64,000 bases of DNA. Source: Paraflavitalea sp966211765 (GTDB lineage: Bacteria > Bacteroidota > Bacteroidia > Chitinophagales > Chitinophagaceae). The notes under the pieces are model-generated. The model worked only from the letters and a program-made list of their open reading frames with translations, was not told where the DNA came from and made no database searches. This document shows, piece after piece, positions 53,118-62,701 of the stretch (within the stretch, counting starts at the first letter, position 1; each line of letters starts with the position of its first letter). The position numbers and the translations under genes were made by a program. The stretch is taken from NCBI GenBank assembly GCA_966211765.1, contig CBIHOV010000023.1:75859-139858 (forward strand), read 5' to 3'.

Positions 53118-54518
53118 ATGACACGCATTACCAGTCTCATAATATTCGCCATCGGTCTTCCCGTTCTCCTGGCTTCCTGGTCAGGTAAAGAACATACAAC
53201 TGCTCACCAGAAAACGATCCATGATTCTACAGGCAAAGAGCTGTATATACCTGCCAAAGTATACCGTATTCCAGAGAACAATGACTACAATAGCAACGAA
53301 AGTGAATACAGCTATAAGCGCATGGTCCAGTCCGATAACATCGTCATCTTCTGGAATAAAGAATTTGGAGACGATCCCACTACCAACCCCGACCAAACAA
53401 AGCGCTTCAATGTACAGGATGCACTGAAAGAGCTCGACAGGTACTATAACTTTTATGTCAATGAACTTAAGCTCGTTCAAAAAGGAAAGTCCATCTCCGA
53501 TAAATACAAGGTCATCCTCTACGTATTGGGTGGCACCGAAGGAACAGCCTTTGGCGGAGGGATTGAGGACAAGGTTGGCGGATTGTGGACACCCGCCAAA
53601 AGAATGAACAAAGCCCCCTATGGCGCCCTGGCCCATGAGTTGGGACACTCCTTCCAGTTCCTCGCTCGTACTGATAACAAAACCGGACCCCGTGGAGCCA
53701 TCATGGAAATGTCTGCCCAGTATATGTTGTGGCAGGTATATCCCGAATGGATGACTTTTGAAAACTACCACCTGGTCGATTTCATGAAGAAAACCCATTA
53801 TGCCTTCCTCCACCCCACCAACATGTATCATTCGCCGTATGTAATTGAATACTGGTCCAACAAAAGAGGGATAGAATTTTTCGGCAATCTCTGTCGCGCC
53901 ACACAAGAAGGCGAAGATCCCGTCATGACCTACAAACGCATCACCAACCTCAACCAGGATCAATTCAATGATGAAATGTTTGATGCAGTACGTCGCTTTA
54001 TTACCTGGGATATGCCACGCATAGAAAAGGTCGCCAAACCTTATGCCAACCAACATACCACTGCCCTGCAGGCAGCCGGAGAGGGATGGTATAAAATTGA
54101 TTCCAACCGCTGCCCGCAGAACTATGGCTACAATGGCATCAAATTGAAAGTACCCAATGCCGGCACCAAGGTAAAGCTCGAATTCAAAGGCATAGCGGGA
54201 ACAGACGGATACAACAAAGTAAAAACAGACAAAGCCGGCTGGCGCTATGGCTTCGTAGCTTATAAAAAAGATGGCAGCCGTGAATACGGTAAGATGTCCA
54301 AAGATGCCAATGGCAATACCAGCTTCAAAGTGCCGAAAAATACAGAATACCTGTGGCTGGTAGTAAGCGGAGCGCCTACCGAGCATTGGCCCGTATCCAT
54401 GGGCCGCCAGGGCAACCGCAACAACCCTGAAGCTCCCAAACCCAATCCCGAAGAACAATGGCCTTATCAGATCAAACTAACAGGTACAACCCTCGATGAG
54501 TCGGTGATCAAGCCATAA
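53118..54518 (+). CDS. Secreted zinc metalloprotease-like protein (DUF6055-type)
   Basis: A 466-residue protein with a signal peptide (about 1-22) and a gluzincin/zincin-type HELGH motif (173-177, in YGALAHELGHSFQFL). Upstream it has DNIVIFWNKEFGDDP and ILYVLGGTEGTAFGGGIEDKVGGLW; downstream MEMSAQYMLWQVYPEW, where Glu of MEMS may be the third ligand. The C-terminal part from about 330 looks like a beta-sandwich (LKVPNAGTKVKLEFKG ... YLWLVVSGAPTEHWPV). The family name DUF6055 is given from memory. The start at 53118 fits the signal peptide; the frame extends upstream without a convincing start (ATG at 53094 is possible). Confidence 0.72.
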   Translation: MTRITSLIIFAIGLPVLLASWSGKEHTTAHQKTIHDSTGKELYIPAKVYRIPENNDYNSNESEYSYKRMVQSDNIVIFWNKEFGDDPTTNPDQTKRFNVQDALKELDRYYNFYVNELKLVQKGKSISDKYKVILYVLGGTEGTAFGGGIEDKVGGLWTPAKRMNKAPYGALAHELGHSFQFLARTDNKTGPRGAIMEMSAQYMLWQVYPEWMTFENYHLVDFMKKTHYAFLHPTNMYHSPYVIEYWSNKRGIEFFGNLCRATQEGEDPVMTYKRITNLNQDQFNDEMFDAVRRFITWDMPRIEKVAKPYANQHTTALQAAGEGWYKIDSNRCPQNYGYNGIKLKVPNAGTKVKLEFKGIAGTDGYNKVKTDKAGWRYGFVAYKKDGSREYGKMSKDANGNTSFKVPKNTEYLWLVVSGAPTEHWPVSMGRQGNRNNPEAPKPNPEEQWPYQIKLTGTTLDESVIKP

Positions 54519-54628
54519 ATAGGAGAAACGACCAACGGTCTTGCAGCAGTCAAGGAGCTCCGCCCATCAAATTTTTAACAAATCGCATCCGGGATTTGAT
54601 GTATATTCATTGGCAAACCTTCTGTTTC

Positions 54629-55174
54629 ATGAAACATGCAAGTACCTTATTCTTGGCTTTGTTACTGTTAGCAGCAACAGCCTTTGCCCAGTCTAAGCAA
54701 CCATCCGCCGAAGCCGTATTAAAAGAAGCGTCCGCTCAGGCTACACGGGAACATAAAAAAGTATTCATCATCTTTCACGCTTCCTGGTGCGGCTGGTGTC
54801 ACCGGATGGACAGCATTATGGCCAATGCTGAATGCAAAAAATTATTCGCCGACAATTTCGTGATCCGCCACCTCACAGTACAGGAGGCAAAGGGAAAAGA
54901 ACACCTCGAAAATCCCGGAGGCACGCAGATGATGGAGAAATACCAGGGAAAAGGTAAGGGCATTCCATTCTGGCTGATCTTTGATGCCAAAGGCAAATTA
55001 GTAGCCGATTGCCTGATGCGGCCCGAAGGCGTAGGACTGGACAAGCCCGGCGAGAATACAGGTTGCCCTGCCACCAAAGAAGAAGTGGCCCATTTTGTGA
55101 AAGTATTAAAGCAAACCACCACACTTAATACCGATCAGTTGGCTACCATAGAAAAGAATTTTATTAAAAAGTAG
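54629..55174 (+). CDS. Exported thioredoxin-family protein
   Basis: A 181-residue protein with a signal peptide (about 1-21, ending TAFAQ) and a thioredoxin fold with the active site ASWCGWCHRMD (Cys54 and Cys57). The cis-proline region is GIPFWLIF. CGWC with the following CHRM is typical of DUF255/thioredoxin-7-like periplasmic proteins in Bacteroidota. It would reduce or rearrange disulfides in the periplasm. The start at 54629 is chosen because the signal peptide begins there; the frame is open further upstream. Confidence 0.87.
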   Translation: MKHASTLFLALLLLAATAFAQSKQPSAEAVLKEASAQATREHKKVFIIFHASWCGWCHRMDSIMANAECKKLFADNFVIRHLTVQEAKGKEHLENPGGTQMMEKYQGKGKGIPFWLIFDAKGKLVADCLMRPEGVGLDKPGENTGCPATKEEVAHFVKVLKQTTTLNTDQLATIEKNFIKK

Positions 55175-55190
55175 CTCCTACTCTACTTTT
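55167..55190 (+). terminator. Possible terminator of the thioredoxin gene
   Basis: An 8-bp stem AAAAGTAG/CTACTTTT around an 8-nt loop includes the stop codon. T-rich sequence follows after a short interval (to 55214). It is AT-rich and therefore weak. Confidence 0.4.
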
Positions 55191-55461
55191 GGGATAAGCG
55201 CTTTTCTTTTTGTTCAAAAAATATTACCCACTTACCGGTATTGCATTTCAGATCAGGTGTATTAACTTCATTTCATTGTTCAGGATCCTTCATATTTTAA
55301 ATTAAACCTATCCATATGCGCTCACTCTACTCACCATCACGTTTCCCATAATCTTACTGTCATATTGGAAGTTTTTTCTCCGTAAATGCTTTGCACAAAC
55401 GCGAAGACAAGTGTATTTGTATTTGGCTCAACAGTGAATTCTTAAACTCCGGGCAGTAATA

Positions 55462-57186
55462 ATGAAGCAATTACCTATAGTTTCAATACTATTTGTTATA
55501 GGGCTTGCATTAATAAATACTGATACGTATGGGTTACCCACCCTGTCGGCATCGCTTTATTATGCCATAGCCACCTGTGTTTTTTGTTTGGCTTTTGTTG
55601 GGACCTCTTGGCGGAGCCATTTTCCCAGCACATTTCCTCCACATGTTCTGGTCTTTAACGTGCTATGCGCTTACATTGCAGGGCATGGACTAATTACCGG
55701 CACTTTTGGAATGTCGCATTTTTATTGGCTGGCCAATGGGCTTTTTTTCAATACCATTCATTTGTTCTGGTGTAGTAAAAAAACTATTGAAGGGAAAACA
55801 ATATCCCTCCTGGGAAATGGTCTCTTGTTGATCGCATTCATGGAAAGCATGGTAGTGATCGCCCAATTTCTTCGGGTTATTCCTTCTAGAAATACACTCT
55901 TTTCGGCTACAGGTACCTGGGTAAATCCCAATGTTACTGCCATCTTTCTGGCCTTAAGCCTGCACTTCATACTTAAATCAAAATTTCTATCTGACAAACG
56001 GGTAATTAGCCTTCTTCTGCTGGCCCCTGTACTCTTATCGATTGGGCTCCTGCAATCGAGAACAGCTTACCTAGTTGGCCTACTTGCACTGGGCTGGTAT
56101 TTCAGGGGGCAGATTACGGCATTCCTGAAAAGCCGTATTCCCTTTTCTTCCAAAATACCAGCATCTGTTATCATTGCCGTCATCATACTACCCATTGCCG
56201 TGCTGTTATTCCAGGCAAAAAAGGACTCTACCGCTGGCCGCTTACTGGTATTAAAGAACAGCACACTGGTGATCAGGGAGAGGCCGCTCACCGGAACGGG
56301 CTTTGGTCTTTTTGAGAAAACCTATAACCAGTTTGTTGCACAGCACGAGCTTCCCTCCAATGGCCAGGTAAATATGGCGTATAATGACCTTATTGAGCTT
56401 AGCATTGAGGGAGGGATCATTGCTTTATTATTATGGTCAGGATTTCTGGCATTAACCTTTTTCCATTTCATAAAGAAAGGATATGATCTTTTTCCACTAC
56501 TGGCCATCCTGATTGTACAATTCACCAATTTCGGTTTCCAGGCAATGCCTGTGTTCGCCGTTTTCCTTTTGTATATCGCCTATCCCGGACCCCCAGGCAG
56601 CAGCAGCATAGGCCCCAAACAAACTGCTTCTCCCAAAACTCCGGTTGATCCCCGCTTTTCTGTGGCGCTACGGTTCACAATGATGGTGATCGCATTCTTT
56701 GTACTGTTAAACCAGGTAAGAACAGCTAAGGCTTATAAGGAATTGAACACCATCAAATCCGCAGATTATCCACATGCTATTGAGCAATTGGAGGCGTTAG
56801 CAGAAACTTTAAAGGGCCATTCTTATTTCCATGAAAAATTCGGGGATGCTTACTTAAAGACCAAGGATGAATTGAAAGCCGGATGGCAATACCAGCAGGC
56901 TTTGGAGCATTCAAGTTACCCGGTATTGTTTGTAAAATATGGTTACGCGCTGCAGCGCCGGAATAGTTATGACAGCAGCCTGTATTACTACCAGCTGGCA
57001 AAGAACCTGGAACCTTACAAGTTTGCAACGAGGGTAGTGATCTTAAGGATGTACGAACAAAAAAAAGACACTGCTAACATGCTGGCAACAGCCAACGAGA
57101 TCCTTGCACTACCTGCAAAAGTGGAAAGTGAAAATGTGGAACAAATAAAGAGATATGCCAATAATATTCTTCTGAAAATAAAATAA
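55462..57186 (+). CDS. O-antigen-ligase-like (Wzy_C) membrane protein with C-terminal TPR region
   Basis: A 574-residue protein with about ten transmembrane helices and the Wzy_C region (LLQSRTAYLVGLLALGW, RERPLTGTGFGLFEKTYNQF, NMAYNDLIELSIEGGIIALLLW), which in O-antigen ligases and polymerases joins lipid-linked glycans. The last 150 residues are soluble and TPR-like (HSYFHEKFGDAYLKTKDELKAGWQYQQALEHS). Substrate is not evident and no other glycosyltransferase is in the window. It starts a five-gene plus-strand cluster ending in the toxin/immunity pair. The 287-bp region before it is AT-rich; I see no convincing promoter in it. Confidence 0.82.
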   Translation: MKQLPIVSILFVIGLALINTDTYGLPTLSASLYYAIATCVFCLAFVGTSWRSHFPSTFPPHVLVFNVLCAYIAGHGLITGTFGMSHFYWLANGLFFNTIHLFWCSKKTIEGKTISLLGNGLLLIAFMESMVVIAQFLRVIPSRNTLFSATGTWVNPNVTAIFLALSLHFILKSKFLSDKRVISLLLLAPVLLSIGLLQSRTAYLVGLLALGWYFRGQITAFLKSRIPFSSKIPASVIIAVIILPIAVLLFQAKKDSTAGRLLVLKNSTLVIRERPLTGTGFGLFEKTYNQFVAQHELPSNGQVNMAYNDLIELSIEGGIIALLLWSGFLALTFFHFIKKGYDLFPLLAILIVQFTNFGFQAMPVFAVFLLYIAYPGPPGSSSIGPKQTASPKTPVDPRFSVALRFTMMVIAFFVLLNQVRTAKAYKELNTIKSADYPHAIEQLEALAETLKGHSYFHEKFGDAYLKTKDELKAGWQYQQALEHSSYPVLFVKYGYALQRRNSYDSSLYYYQLAKNLEPYKFATRVVILRMYEQKKDTANMLATANEILALPAKVESENVEQIKRYANNILLKIK

Positions 57187-57191
57187 CACCC

Positions 57192-58679
57192 ATGCGTAAG
57201 GTTACATTATTCATACTAATCGTGCTGCTGTTTGCAGTCGAGGCTACTCGTGGTCAGCAACCGAAAGGATTATCCGCTGGTCAATTCAATGCCGGCGTGC
57301 TGGCAAGAGTGGCCGAAATGACGGCTACTGCACAACTAACTCCTGACAGGCAGGTCCTGTTAGCCAGGTACTATGTAAGAAGAGATAGCCTGGTACTTAA
57401 AGAGTCTTCCAGCGCCGATCCGAAGAAATTACTGGCGCTTATCGCCGATCTCGATAAGGAACTATCTGCTTTGCTTACGGCCGGTGAGCGGATCAGGTAT
57501 TCGACGCACCTGTATGGCCCTTACTTCCAATGGGAAGCGAAGGAGATGGCCCTTTACCTGAGCAACCGGTATCAAACAAGGCCGGAGATCCAGCAATGGT
57601 TCCATAACATCGTGCTGAATAAAAACCTGGCCATCGTAAGATCCTTTGCAACTACCCCGAAGGAGATAGATCCGGCCATTACCCGGTTGAACTTACAAAA
57701 ATATGACTCCATGATGGCCGTCTATACCATCGCAGCAAAGGGTGAAGATTACCTGAAAAGGAAGCTGGCATCCATCGATAGCATCAAGCCACTGGAAGAG
57801 CAAAAAAGACGTCGGGTCACGGATAATTTCATGAGTGTATGTCTGAATAAAGGAGATAACTATGCTATGAACTTCCGTACTGCCCTGCAATTGACCTCCA
57901 ATGACAGTATTTATTATACGCATCTTTTGAAAGATAGCACAGATCGCTCGATCTCCATAGAGAGCAAGGAAGAACTGGAAATGCTCTCCTATAAATATTG
58001 GCTACCGAATCCCTTACTGAAGGAAATAGAGCCGATCGTAATGGGCAAAAAAAGACAAGCCATCGCCATTGAATTACGTTATCCCTATGGACGGGTAAGG
58101 GACAGCCTGCTACATGAGAACGCCGAAATGGCCTGGGCTAAAATGAAACACAAGATGATCCGCGCCGGGCATTACAGACTCGCCAACAACCGCTTTGTTT
58201 ATACAATGGCCTATAAAAAAGTGTTGAAATTATCGGAAGGGCAATTGGATTCACTGGCGTATAAGAATTATCAATTGGACCTGCAGGCCTATCAGTACAA
58301 TCTTATCGACCCCTGGAACAAATATGAAGGTGAGGCCTACGTTAAGTTCCATTTGGAAAGAATATTAACGTCGGGCCAGTACGACACGTTATTACGACTG
58401 GAAAGCAATCCCAGGGCCATGATCAACGCAAAGAAAAACTGGGAAGAAATAAGAAAGGCAGGGTTGGCGTCATCAACAGACAGCGCTCTGGTATGCAATC
58501 AGCTATTTGGGTATCATCTTGCCTATACATCCATTACCCGGCGCTATAGTGGAAATAGCGAATTGCAACGCAGGTTACAACAGCAAGCCTCAGAAAGAAA
58601 GCCAGCCGTACTGAAACGACTGGAAGCAACGATGAAATTGAATGAATACGAAACCAATACCGTCAATACTTCGCAATAA
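57192..58679 (+). CDS. Secreted helical protein of unknown function
   Basis: A 495-residue protein with a signal peptide (about 1-22) and a wholly helical, charged mature part without Cys clusters or recognisable catalytic motif. It has recurring helix-pair units of the type LTPDRQVLLARYYVRRDSLVLK and LSEGQLDSLAYKNYQLDLQAYQ. Proteins of this pattern in Bacteroidota are unnamed. It starts five bases after the ligase-like gene and 38 before the Sel1 gene, so it is part of the cluster. I do not recognise the family. Confidence 0.75.
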   Translation: MRKVTLFILIVLLFAVEATRGQQPKGLSAGQFNAGVLARVAEMTATAQLTPDRQVLLARYYVRRDSLVLKESSSADPKKLLALIADLDKELSALLTAGERIRYSTHLYGPYFQWEAKEMALYLSNRYQTRPEIQQWFHNIVLNKNLAIVRSFATTPKEIDPAITRLNLQKYDSMMAVYTIAAKGEDYLKRKLASIDSIKPLEEQKRRRVTDNFMSVCLNKGDNYAMNFRTALQLTSNDSIYYTHLLKDSTDRSISIESKEELEMLSYKYWLPNPLLKEIEPIVMGKKRQAIAIELRYPYGRVRDSLLHENAEMAWAKMKHKMIRAGHYRLANNRFVYTMAYKKVLKLSEGQLDSLAYKNYQLDLQAYQYNLIDPWNKYEGEAYVKFHLERILTSGQYDTLLRLESNPRAMINAKKNWEEIRKAGLASSTDSALVCNQLFGYHLAYTSITRRYSGNSELQRRLQQQASERKPAVLKRLEATMKLNEYETNTVNTSQ

Positions 58680-58717
58680 ATACAGTTCTCTATTCGTCAC
58701 AAACTAACAAACCTTCC

Positions 58718-60118
58718 ATGAAAAGAATTATTACACTACTAACACTGGTGTCCTGGCATCTATTTGTTGCCGGACAAGATCTGGCGTCAGATGGAAAACC
58801 GTTTGAAGAAGCTTCCCGGTATCTACAAGGGGCAGACAGGCCCTATAACCCCGAATTGGCCAGGAAATTACTTTGGCGATCTGCCAGTACGGGAGACTCC
58901 CGGGCAATGGTCCAATTGGGGCTTTATTATGGGTCACCGAATTCACTTACCAAAAATTCAGACAGCGCCATTTATTGGTTCAAGGCGGCTGCCAGGGCCG
59001 GCACTCCCAAAGCCTGGTTCCTGCTGGGCCGTATTTACCAGTTAGGGATCGATGTTAAGCAGGACTTTTCCCTTGCGGCTGAATACTACCGGATAGGGAT
59101 CAGCCACCACGACAATTATTCAAAAAACGCCCAAGCTTATTTGCATTTTAAGGGATTGGGCATAGAACAGGATTATTCGAAAGCGTTCAGGCTCTTTTCA
59201 GAAACAGCCGCAGCCGGACTTCCCAACTCCATGTACTTCCTGGGTGTATGTTACCGGAATGGATATGGAACCCCGGTTGATCAGGAAACGGCTAAGACCT
59301 GGTTGCGTAGATCAGCGCTGGAAGGTGAACCAGCTGCTATGCATGAACTCACGCAAGAACAATTACCGGAAAATGTCAGTGCAGTGTCTTCCCATTTGCA
59401 GGAGGAGCTCAAAAAACTCAGCAATTACACGGAGAAATTTCAGGCAGATAAAAAGAACAACTATGAAGGCACCTATACCGGCGTAGCCATCTATTATGAT
59501 TGGAGTGGCCGTTACGTGTCGGAAATATTGCCGCTGGAATTAGACCTTACACGAACGGCCGAAAGCTATACCGGGCAATGGCGTGAAGGGAATTCGGAGG
59601 CCGCAGATATTTCCCTGACTTCCTCCGGAAATAAATTCACCTTCTCTCCCGGCTCCGCCTATACACGGAACAATCACTACAGTGCAAGAAAGCCAGAGAA
59701 ATGGCAATTCAACAATGCAAGCCTTGGCCTCGCCTTCATCGGGGACAGCATTCAATTAAGTGGTTTCGTACAATTTTACAGTCCAAATAGAAGCGAGCCT
59801 GGGAAACCCTTACAGATCATCCTGAAAAAGAAAACGATCGTAGCAACGGCCAGTCATAAAAATGAGCTGGAATTCAGTTTGGCGCCCAACCCGGCCACCT
59901 CCCAAACTTCCGTTCGGTTTACGTTACAGGCAGGAGCGACAGTTGCCATCAAGGTATATGCCCAGAGTGGCGCATTGGTCTATACCGAATCACCACGAAA
60001 ACTTCCGGCGGGGAATTACAATTTCACACTGCCGGTTGCCGGTTTTACAAAAGGCACTTACACGGTACAACTGACGGCAGACAACCAATCGGGTACCCGC
60101 ATACTGGTACGCCAATAA
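58718..60118 (+). CDS. Sel1-repeat protein with type A T9SS sorting domain
   Basis: A 466-residue protein with a signal peptide (about 1-19), about five Sel1-type repeats (ARKLLWRSASTGDSRAMVQLGLYYG, AIYWFKAAARAGTPKAWFLLGRIYQLG, AKTWLRRSALEGEPAAMHEL), a beta-rich middle domain (about 250-370, with GTYTGVAIYYDWSGRYVSEILPLELDL) and a type A T9SS C-terminal domain (FSLAPNPATSQTSVRFTL ... GTYTVQLTADNQSGTRILVRQ). It is therefore exported to the cell surface. Sel1 repeats bind other proteins. It precedes the toxin-like gene by 36 bp. Confidence 0.88.
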   Translation: MKRIITLLTLVSWHLFVAGQDLASDGKPFEEASRYLQGADRPYNPELARKLLWRSASTGDSRAMVQLGLYYGSPNSLTKNSDSAIYWFKAAARAGTPKAWFLLGRIYQLGIDVKQDFSLAAEYYRIGISHHDNYSKNAQAYLHFKGLGIEQDYSKAFRLFSETAAAGLPNSMYFLGVCYRNGYGTPVDQETAKTWLRRSALEGEPAAMHELTQEQLPENVSAVSSHLQEELKKLSNYTEKFQADKKNNYEGTYTGVAIYYDWSGRYVSEILPLELDLTRTAESYTGQWREGNSEAADISLTSSGNKFTFSPGSAYTRNNHYSARKPEKWQFNNASLGLAFIGDSIQLSGFVQFYSPNRSEPGKPLQIILKKKTIVATASHKNELEFSLAPNPATSQTSVRFTLQAGATVAIKVYAQSGALVYTESPRKLPAGNYNFTLPVAGFTKGTYTVQLTADNQSGTRILVRQ

Positions 60119-60154
60119 TTGTTAAACCTATTCCTTATCCAAAAATCTTCCGTC

Positions 60155-62692
60155 ATGAAGAGGTTATTCTTACTCATCATATTTTACTTTGGTCTTATCC
60201 CTTATATCAAGGATTCAACACTTGAGTTTAGCGGGCCTTCCAAAAGCCATGCACAGGGCATGGACTATATCCTGAAAGCCTACCTTGAAAGTATACATGG
60301 CCCCAACGATGATTACACCGTCAACGTTATGAATCATAGTTGTAACTGTGCTGTATATGTGGTAGATCATACAACAGATTATAAGTACGTTATTTTTGCA
60401 GATCAATTCGCAGTGGCAAGCCAAGGATTTACTGATTACCTGGCTAACCCCGGCAATTATAATAATCTCCCTCCCCCGGTAGATGATGGCTATTCAAGTA
60501 TCTATACGGAAAATTATATTTCCCATCTTGAGGACATCCTTGAGTTTGAACAGCGCATGGAAGACTTTTCCGAATGGTCAAGGGAATTCTGGGCCGCCAT
60601 GGGAAATGGCGTAGAAGCAGGTCCGGAACCACCACCTGCGTGCGACGGGGGACTAAGTTCCTGGGGTGGAAAATTGTTAGAGAATGTGGTCCCGGACAAT
60701 AATATAGCCCTTTCAGTACCGCTGCCATGCGTCAATAGTTTTCTATTGCCCAGTCAAAGGATTATCCATTTTACGGCAGCCCAACAAGCCCGAATCGCCA
60801 AATATCATTTTGACGGGAGCACACTAATCGCCATCGAAGACCATTCGGGCGTACTCTACACCAATGCCCAGGAGGCTGAAGTATCCCAATATAGCCATAA
60901 ATGCGAGCCGGATTGGCTGATGCAATACGGGAAGGAATACATTTCAAAAGTATATTCTACCTATAAGTTCATTGCCTTTAGCCGGCTAAGAATAGCGCTC
61001 ACAAACGGATCGGTTCCTGGATTGTGGCATAGCCAGGCCCCAGAATACTGGGATGGCATTCCGGAAAACAACCTCGACTATTGTATCGCTGTATCCAATG
61101 CGGATGTAGAAATGGCTGCTGCCGGAAAAGTAGTGATGGGCGCAACATCGAATGGCACCTTGTACTGTGAGACGCTCACAGAGACAGATGTACTGCTGGC
61201 CACTTTTAAGAAGAGGAATGAAAGATTTAAATTAAGCAGTCTCCACCTGGATCACTATGCGAACCTCCCTAAATGGGTACAGGACTTCCTGCATAAGATG
61301 CAATTGTATCCAGACCAGTGTACGATAGACTATGTGAACCAGCACCTGGACCAATTACACCAAAGTGCTGCCTACCTCAATGAGCCAGGCGAGAATGTGA
61401 AAAAACTGATGGAAGTGGGGTCTGTAGGTTACAGCATGTTGTTTGGAACCCTTTACTGCAAAACCAATGAAGCATCTGCAGCAGGCAAATCCCCTTCTAC
61501 ACAATTTGGGCTCGGATTACTGAATGAGGCCATAGCCAGCATCGATGTGAGGCAGATCGTGGACGGGCTGGCCCATATAGCAAAGGGATTGGGTAACCAG
61601 GTTGACAACAGGGTGATGAATATTATCACTACAGTTGAAGAGGTCGTCGAACAACTAACAATTCAGGGTTACGTGGATTACGAGCTTTTAGCAAAGAAGA
61701 TCGTAGAAGCCAACAACACGCAGCTTTCTGATGTCTACGTTCAAGCGGTCAGCATTGCCAATCACTTTAAACAGACCTATTTCACCAATTGCAATGCAGA
61801 CCCAAATCATGGTGACATCTGTGCATACCGCCAGGGGCAGGTTACCATGATGGTGCTCCCAATCGTTCTCACAGGCGGAGAGTGGGCCGTAATAAAAGCA
61901 AACGCGCTCGCTGGTAAATATGCTGCAAAATCTACCCGGGCCATAGAACTGATCAATGATGCTTACAACAGTGCCAAACAGGTGCTGCAGGAAAGCTATA
62001 CCCTTCTGGACGAATTAGGCACGCCTTCAACAGCCAGTAAAACCATTATCAAAGAAGCGAATGGGGCGGTCAGTACAACTATTAAACAGGAAGGTAGCAT
62101 TGGAAACGAAGTATTGGTGATCACAGAAGCAGCCGATTTCTTTAATGGCTCTAAACTCAACACACTCACACTCGAAACACCTACCGCCAATGGTTATCTG
62201 GCTAAGGCAAAATTTGAGGGATCGGCCACCCATAAATTTGATGCGCATGTAGATCCCAACCTCAAAGCCGCAGCAGATGATATTATTGCCAACGGAGATA
62301 TTGGCGGAGAAAAAACGGAGCTTTTGGTCCAAAATTACCTGTTTGAAAATAAAATGAACTTAACCCGCCTCGACGGAAAATATGGCAGTAACAACGGATA
62401 TGATGGCATTTTTATAGAAGGCACTATTTCAAACCCAACAAAGATCTATATAACGGAGTGTAAACAACAATGGAATGCAGGAGTTGCGCTCGCTCCGGCA
62501 AATCCGAATTCGGGACTGGCTGTTCAAATGAGCGACCAATGGATCCAACAGGTGGCTGTCAAGTTGGGACTTGAAGGCAAGACAGCGGTGGCGGATATGA
62601 TCCGGGATTCCCCTTGGTTAATTGAAAAATATGTTGTTACAGTCAATAAAAGCACGGCCAGTATTAATGTATTAAAGCTTGGAAGTTATTAA
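60155..62692 (+). CDS. Secreted toxin-like protein with C-terminal PD-(D/E)xK nuclease-like domain
   Basis: An 845-residue protein with an N-terminal signal (KRLFLLIIFYFGLIPYI, cleavage near SHAQ). Its first 690 residues match no family I know; the part up to 600 contains paired Cys residues (HSCNCAV, GGLSS region, YCKTNEAS) and the rest is helical. The final 130 residues have the residues of a restriction-endonuclease fold in order: Glu722 in GGEKTELL, Asp750 in NNGYDGIFI, and Glu768-x-Lys770 in KIYITECKQQ. It is followed after nine bases by an Imm49-like gene, which supports a toxin. It has no Rhs, VgrG or PAAR region. I use ATG at 60155, where the signal begins. Confidence 0.7.
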   Translation: MKRLFLLIIFYFGLIPYIKDSTLEFSGPSKSHAQGMDYILKAYLESIHGPNDDYTVNVMNHSCNCAVYVVDHTTDYKYVIFADQFAVASQGFTDYLANPGNYNNLPPPVDDGYSSIYTENYISHLEDILEFEQRMEDFSEWSREFWAAMGNGVEAGPEPPPACDGGLSSWGGKLLENVVPDNNIALSVPLPCVNSFLLPSQRIIHFTAAQQARIAKYHFDGSTLIAIEDHSGVLYTNAQEAEVSQYSHKCEPDWLMQYGKEYISKVYSTYKFIAFSRLRIALTNGSVPGLWHSQAPEYWDGIPENNLDYCIAVSNADVEMAAAGKVVMGATSNGTLYCETLTETDVLLATFKKRNERFKLSSLHLDHYANLPKWVQDFLHKMQLYPDQCTIDYVNQHLDQLHQSAAYLNEPGENVKKLMEVGSVGYSMLFGTLYCKTNEASAAGKSPSTQFGLGLLNEAIASIDVRQIVDGLAHIAKGLGNQVDNRVMNIITTVEEVVEQLTIQGYVDYELLAKKIVEANNTQLSDVYVQAVSIANHFKQTYFTNCNADPNHGDICAYRQGQVTMMVLPIVLTGGEWAVIKANALAGKYAAKSTRAIELINDAYNSAKQVLQESYTLLDELGTPSTASKTIIKEANGAVSTTIKQEGSIGNEVLVITEAADFFNGSKLNTLTLETPTANGYLAKAKFEGSATHKFDAHVDPNLKAAADDIIANGDIGGEKTELLVQNYLFENKMNLTRLDGKYGSNNGYDGIFIEGTISNPTKIYITECKQQWNAGVALAPANPNSGLAVQMSDQWIQQVAVKLGLEGKTAVADMIRDSPWLIEKYVVTVNKSTASINVLKLGSY

Positions 62693-62701
62693 TTTAGCAG
62701 C

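Noticed and set aside
53181..54458. A 425-residue open frame on the minus strand.
   Set aside because: It is fully antisense to the metalloprotease gene, which has a signal peptide, HELGH and good family features. The antisense translation has no recognisable domain, and codon symmetry explains it.
54565..54601. An 8-bp inverted repeat CATCAAAT/ATTTGATG before the thioredoxin gene.
   Set aside because: The stem is AT-rich, the loop is 21 nt long and no T-run follows, so it is not a convincing terminator or operator.
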